Shown here: piece by piece, positions 6,065-6,509 of the stretch
Numbering within the stretch: position 1 is the first letter of the stretch
Layout: each line of letters opens with the position of its first letter
Source of the DNA: Candidatus Uhrbacteria bacterium
GTDB lineage: Bacteria; Patescibacteriota; Patescibacteriia; JACQRZ01
DNA: 6,509 bases
Assembly (NCBI GenBank): GCA_016206235.1
Contig: JACQRZ010000059.1
Location: 1 to 6,509, forward strand
Reading direction: 5' to 3'
Program-made: the position numbers and the translations under genes
Notes under the pieces: generated by a model
The model's database searches: none
Seen by the model: only the letters and a program-made list of their open reading frames with translations
Told to the model about the DNA's origin: nothing

Positions 6065-6469
6065 ATGCAGCAGATAGATATATCTATCGATGATATTCGA
6101 GCGCTTGTCGCGCAACTTGACTCAACAGCAGATGTAAGTGAAGAATCTCTTCGTCACGCAATGCTTCAAGGGTATGTTTGCTTTGAAAAAAACACTGACG
6201 GAAGGATTGTTGGCATGGGTTGGATTTTCCCTCGGCAAACGCTGTTAAGGAAACAAGCAGTTATTGAGGACATGATTGTCGATGAAAGCTATCGCGGCAA
6301 AGGGCTTGGAGAAAAAATACTCAACAGTCTTTTGGTGTGGGCACGTGAACAAGGTGTAGAAGTTGTGGAGCTGACAACAAATCCAAAAAGAATCGCGGCA
6401 AACAATCTGTATAAAAAAGTCGGATTCCGTCTACACGAGACGAATCATTATTTACTCAAGCTTTCATAA
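6065..6469 (+). CDS. GNAT family N-acetyltransferase
   Basis: This 134-residue, single-domain protein should transfer acetyl from acetyl-CoA to an amine; the acceptor is unknown. Motif A is clear: AVIEDMIVDESYRGKGLGEKIL (66-86), with the acetyl-CoA pyrophosphate-binding loop RGKGLG (77-82; consensus [RQ]xxGx[GA]). Motif B appears as NPKRIAANNLYKKVGFR (106-122), with the typical AxxLYxxxGF pattern and a final beta strand, HYLLKL. The length is normal for small GNATs. It resembles phosphinothricin/aminoglycoside-like and RimI-like GNATs only at fold level, so a substrate call is not justified. The start at 6065 is the first ATG after the candidate promoter, and no Shine-Dalgarno precedes it. 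The YchF-like gene begins 2 nt after its TAA, so the two are likely cotranscribed. Confidence 0.9.
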   Translation: MQQIDISIDDIRALVAQLDSTADVSEESLRHAMLQGYVCFEKNTDGRIVGMGWIFPRQTLLRKQAVIEDMIVDESYRGKGLGEKILNSLLVWAREQGVEVVELTTNPKRIAANNLYKKVGFRLHETNHYLLKLS

Positions 6470-6471
6470 CC

Positions 6472-6509
6472 ATGAAAATCGGAATTGTAGGACTGCCCAA
6501 CGTCGGCAA
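6472..6509 (+). CDS. ychF: YchF-type (Obg-like) P-loop GTPase/ATPase, 5' end only
   Basis: Twelve complete codons and two bases of the next are present: MKIGIVGLPNVG followed by AA-, presumably Lys. This is the start of a P-loop (GxPNVGK[ST]) at the extreme N-terminus. The GIVGLPNVGK form is typical of YchF/OLA1, an Obg-superfamily ribosome-associated ATPase; Der (EngA) usually has VAIVGRPNVGK and Era/Obg differ further. The gene follows the GNAT stop by 2 nt with no Shine-Dalgarno, suggesting cotranscription and perhaps reinitiation. The rest lies outside the window, so the identity depends on these few residues. Confidence 0.75.
   Translation, partial: MKIGIVGLPNVG

Noticed and set aside
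6472..6509. Der (EngA) or Era identity for the last partial gene
   Set aside because: The GIVGLPNVG start with Leu before Pro fits YchF better; Der and Era normally have GRPNVGK. With only 12 codons it stays open, hence the moderate confidence.

Overview
The window reads as a compact bacterial chromosome segment of moderate GC. It holds seven protein genes, two of them cut by the window edges, and no RNA genes, insertion sequences, CRISPR arrays or phage genes. The best guess for the host is a Patescibacteria/CPR (Parcubacteria-like) genome. The reasons are the very short gene spacing, a yebC-ruvC-penicillin-binding-protein operon, divergent versions of universal proteins, and no visible Shine-Dalgarno sequence at any of the six starts. 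This assignment is inference from style, because the window has no marker such as rRNA. yebC ends in TGA exactly where the ruvC ATG begins, so TGA is a stop here. That argues against the recoded Gracilibacteria/Absconditabacteria groups.

Layout. (a) Positions 2-628, plus strand: the 3' part of dnaN, the beta sliding clamp. (b) 645-4711, minus strand: an apparent operon transcribed yebC -> ruvC -> class A penicillin-binding protein (PBP). yebC and ruvC overlap by ATGA. ruvC and the PBP gene are 18 nt apart. dnaN and the PBP gene converge, and an imperfect hairpin at 623-650 carries both stop codons, one in each arm. (c) 4712-4894: a divergent promoter region, with an extended -10 facing yebC and a strong TTGACT-17-TATACT promoter facing right. 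(d) 4895-5995, plus strand: a secreted protein with a transglutaminase-like Cys/His core, followed by a textbook intrinsic terminator. (e) 6065-6469, plus strand: a small GNAT acetyltransferase, followed after 2 nt by the first codons of a YchF-type GTPase/ATPase that runs off the window.

Functionally this is mostly core information processing (clamp, Holliday-junction resolvase, translation factor, YchF) beside envelope functions (PBP, secreted TGase-like protein). I see no defence or mobile system and do not claim a new system. The most unusual signals are small. A perfect-phase array of five heptamers, TNNAGGG, lies between ruvC and the PBP gene and supplies the last codons and the stop of ruvC. 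A second, looser heptamer array lies in the yebC leader. The convergent hairpin holds both stop codons. Promoters sit so close to the ATGs that mRNAs may be leaderless or nearly so. The secreted TGase-like protein has Glu where the family usually has the catalytic Asp.
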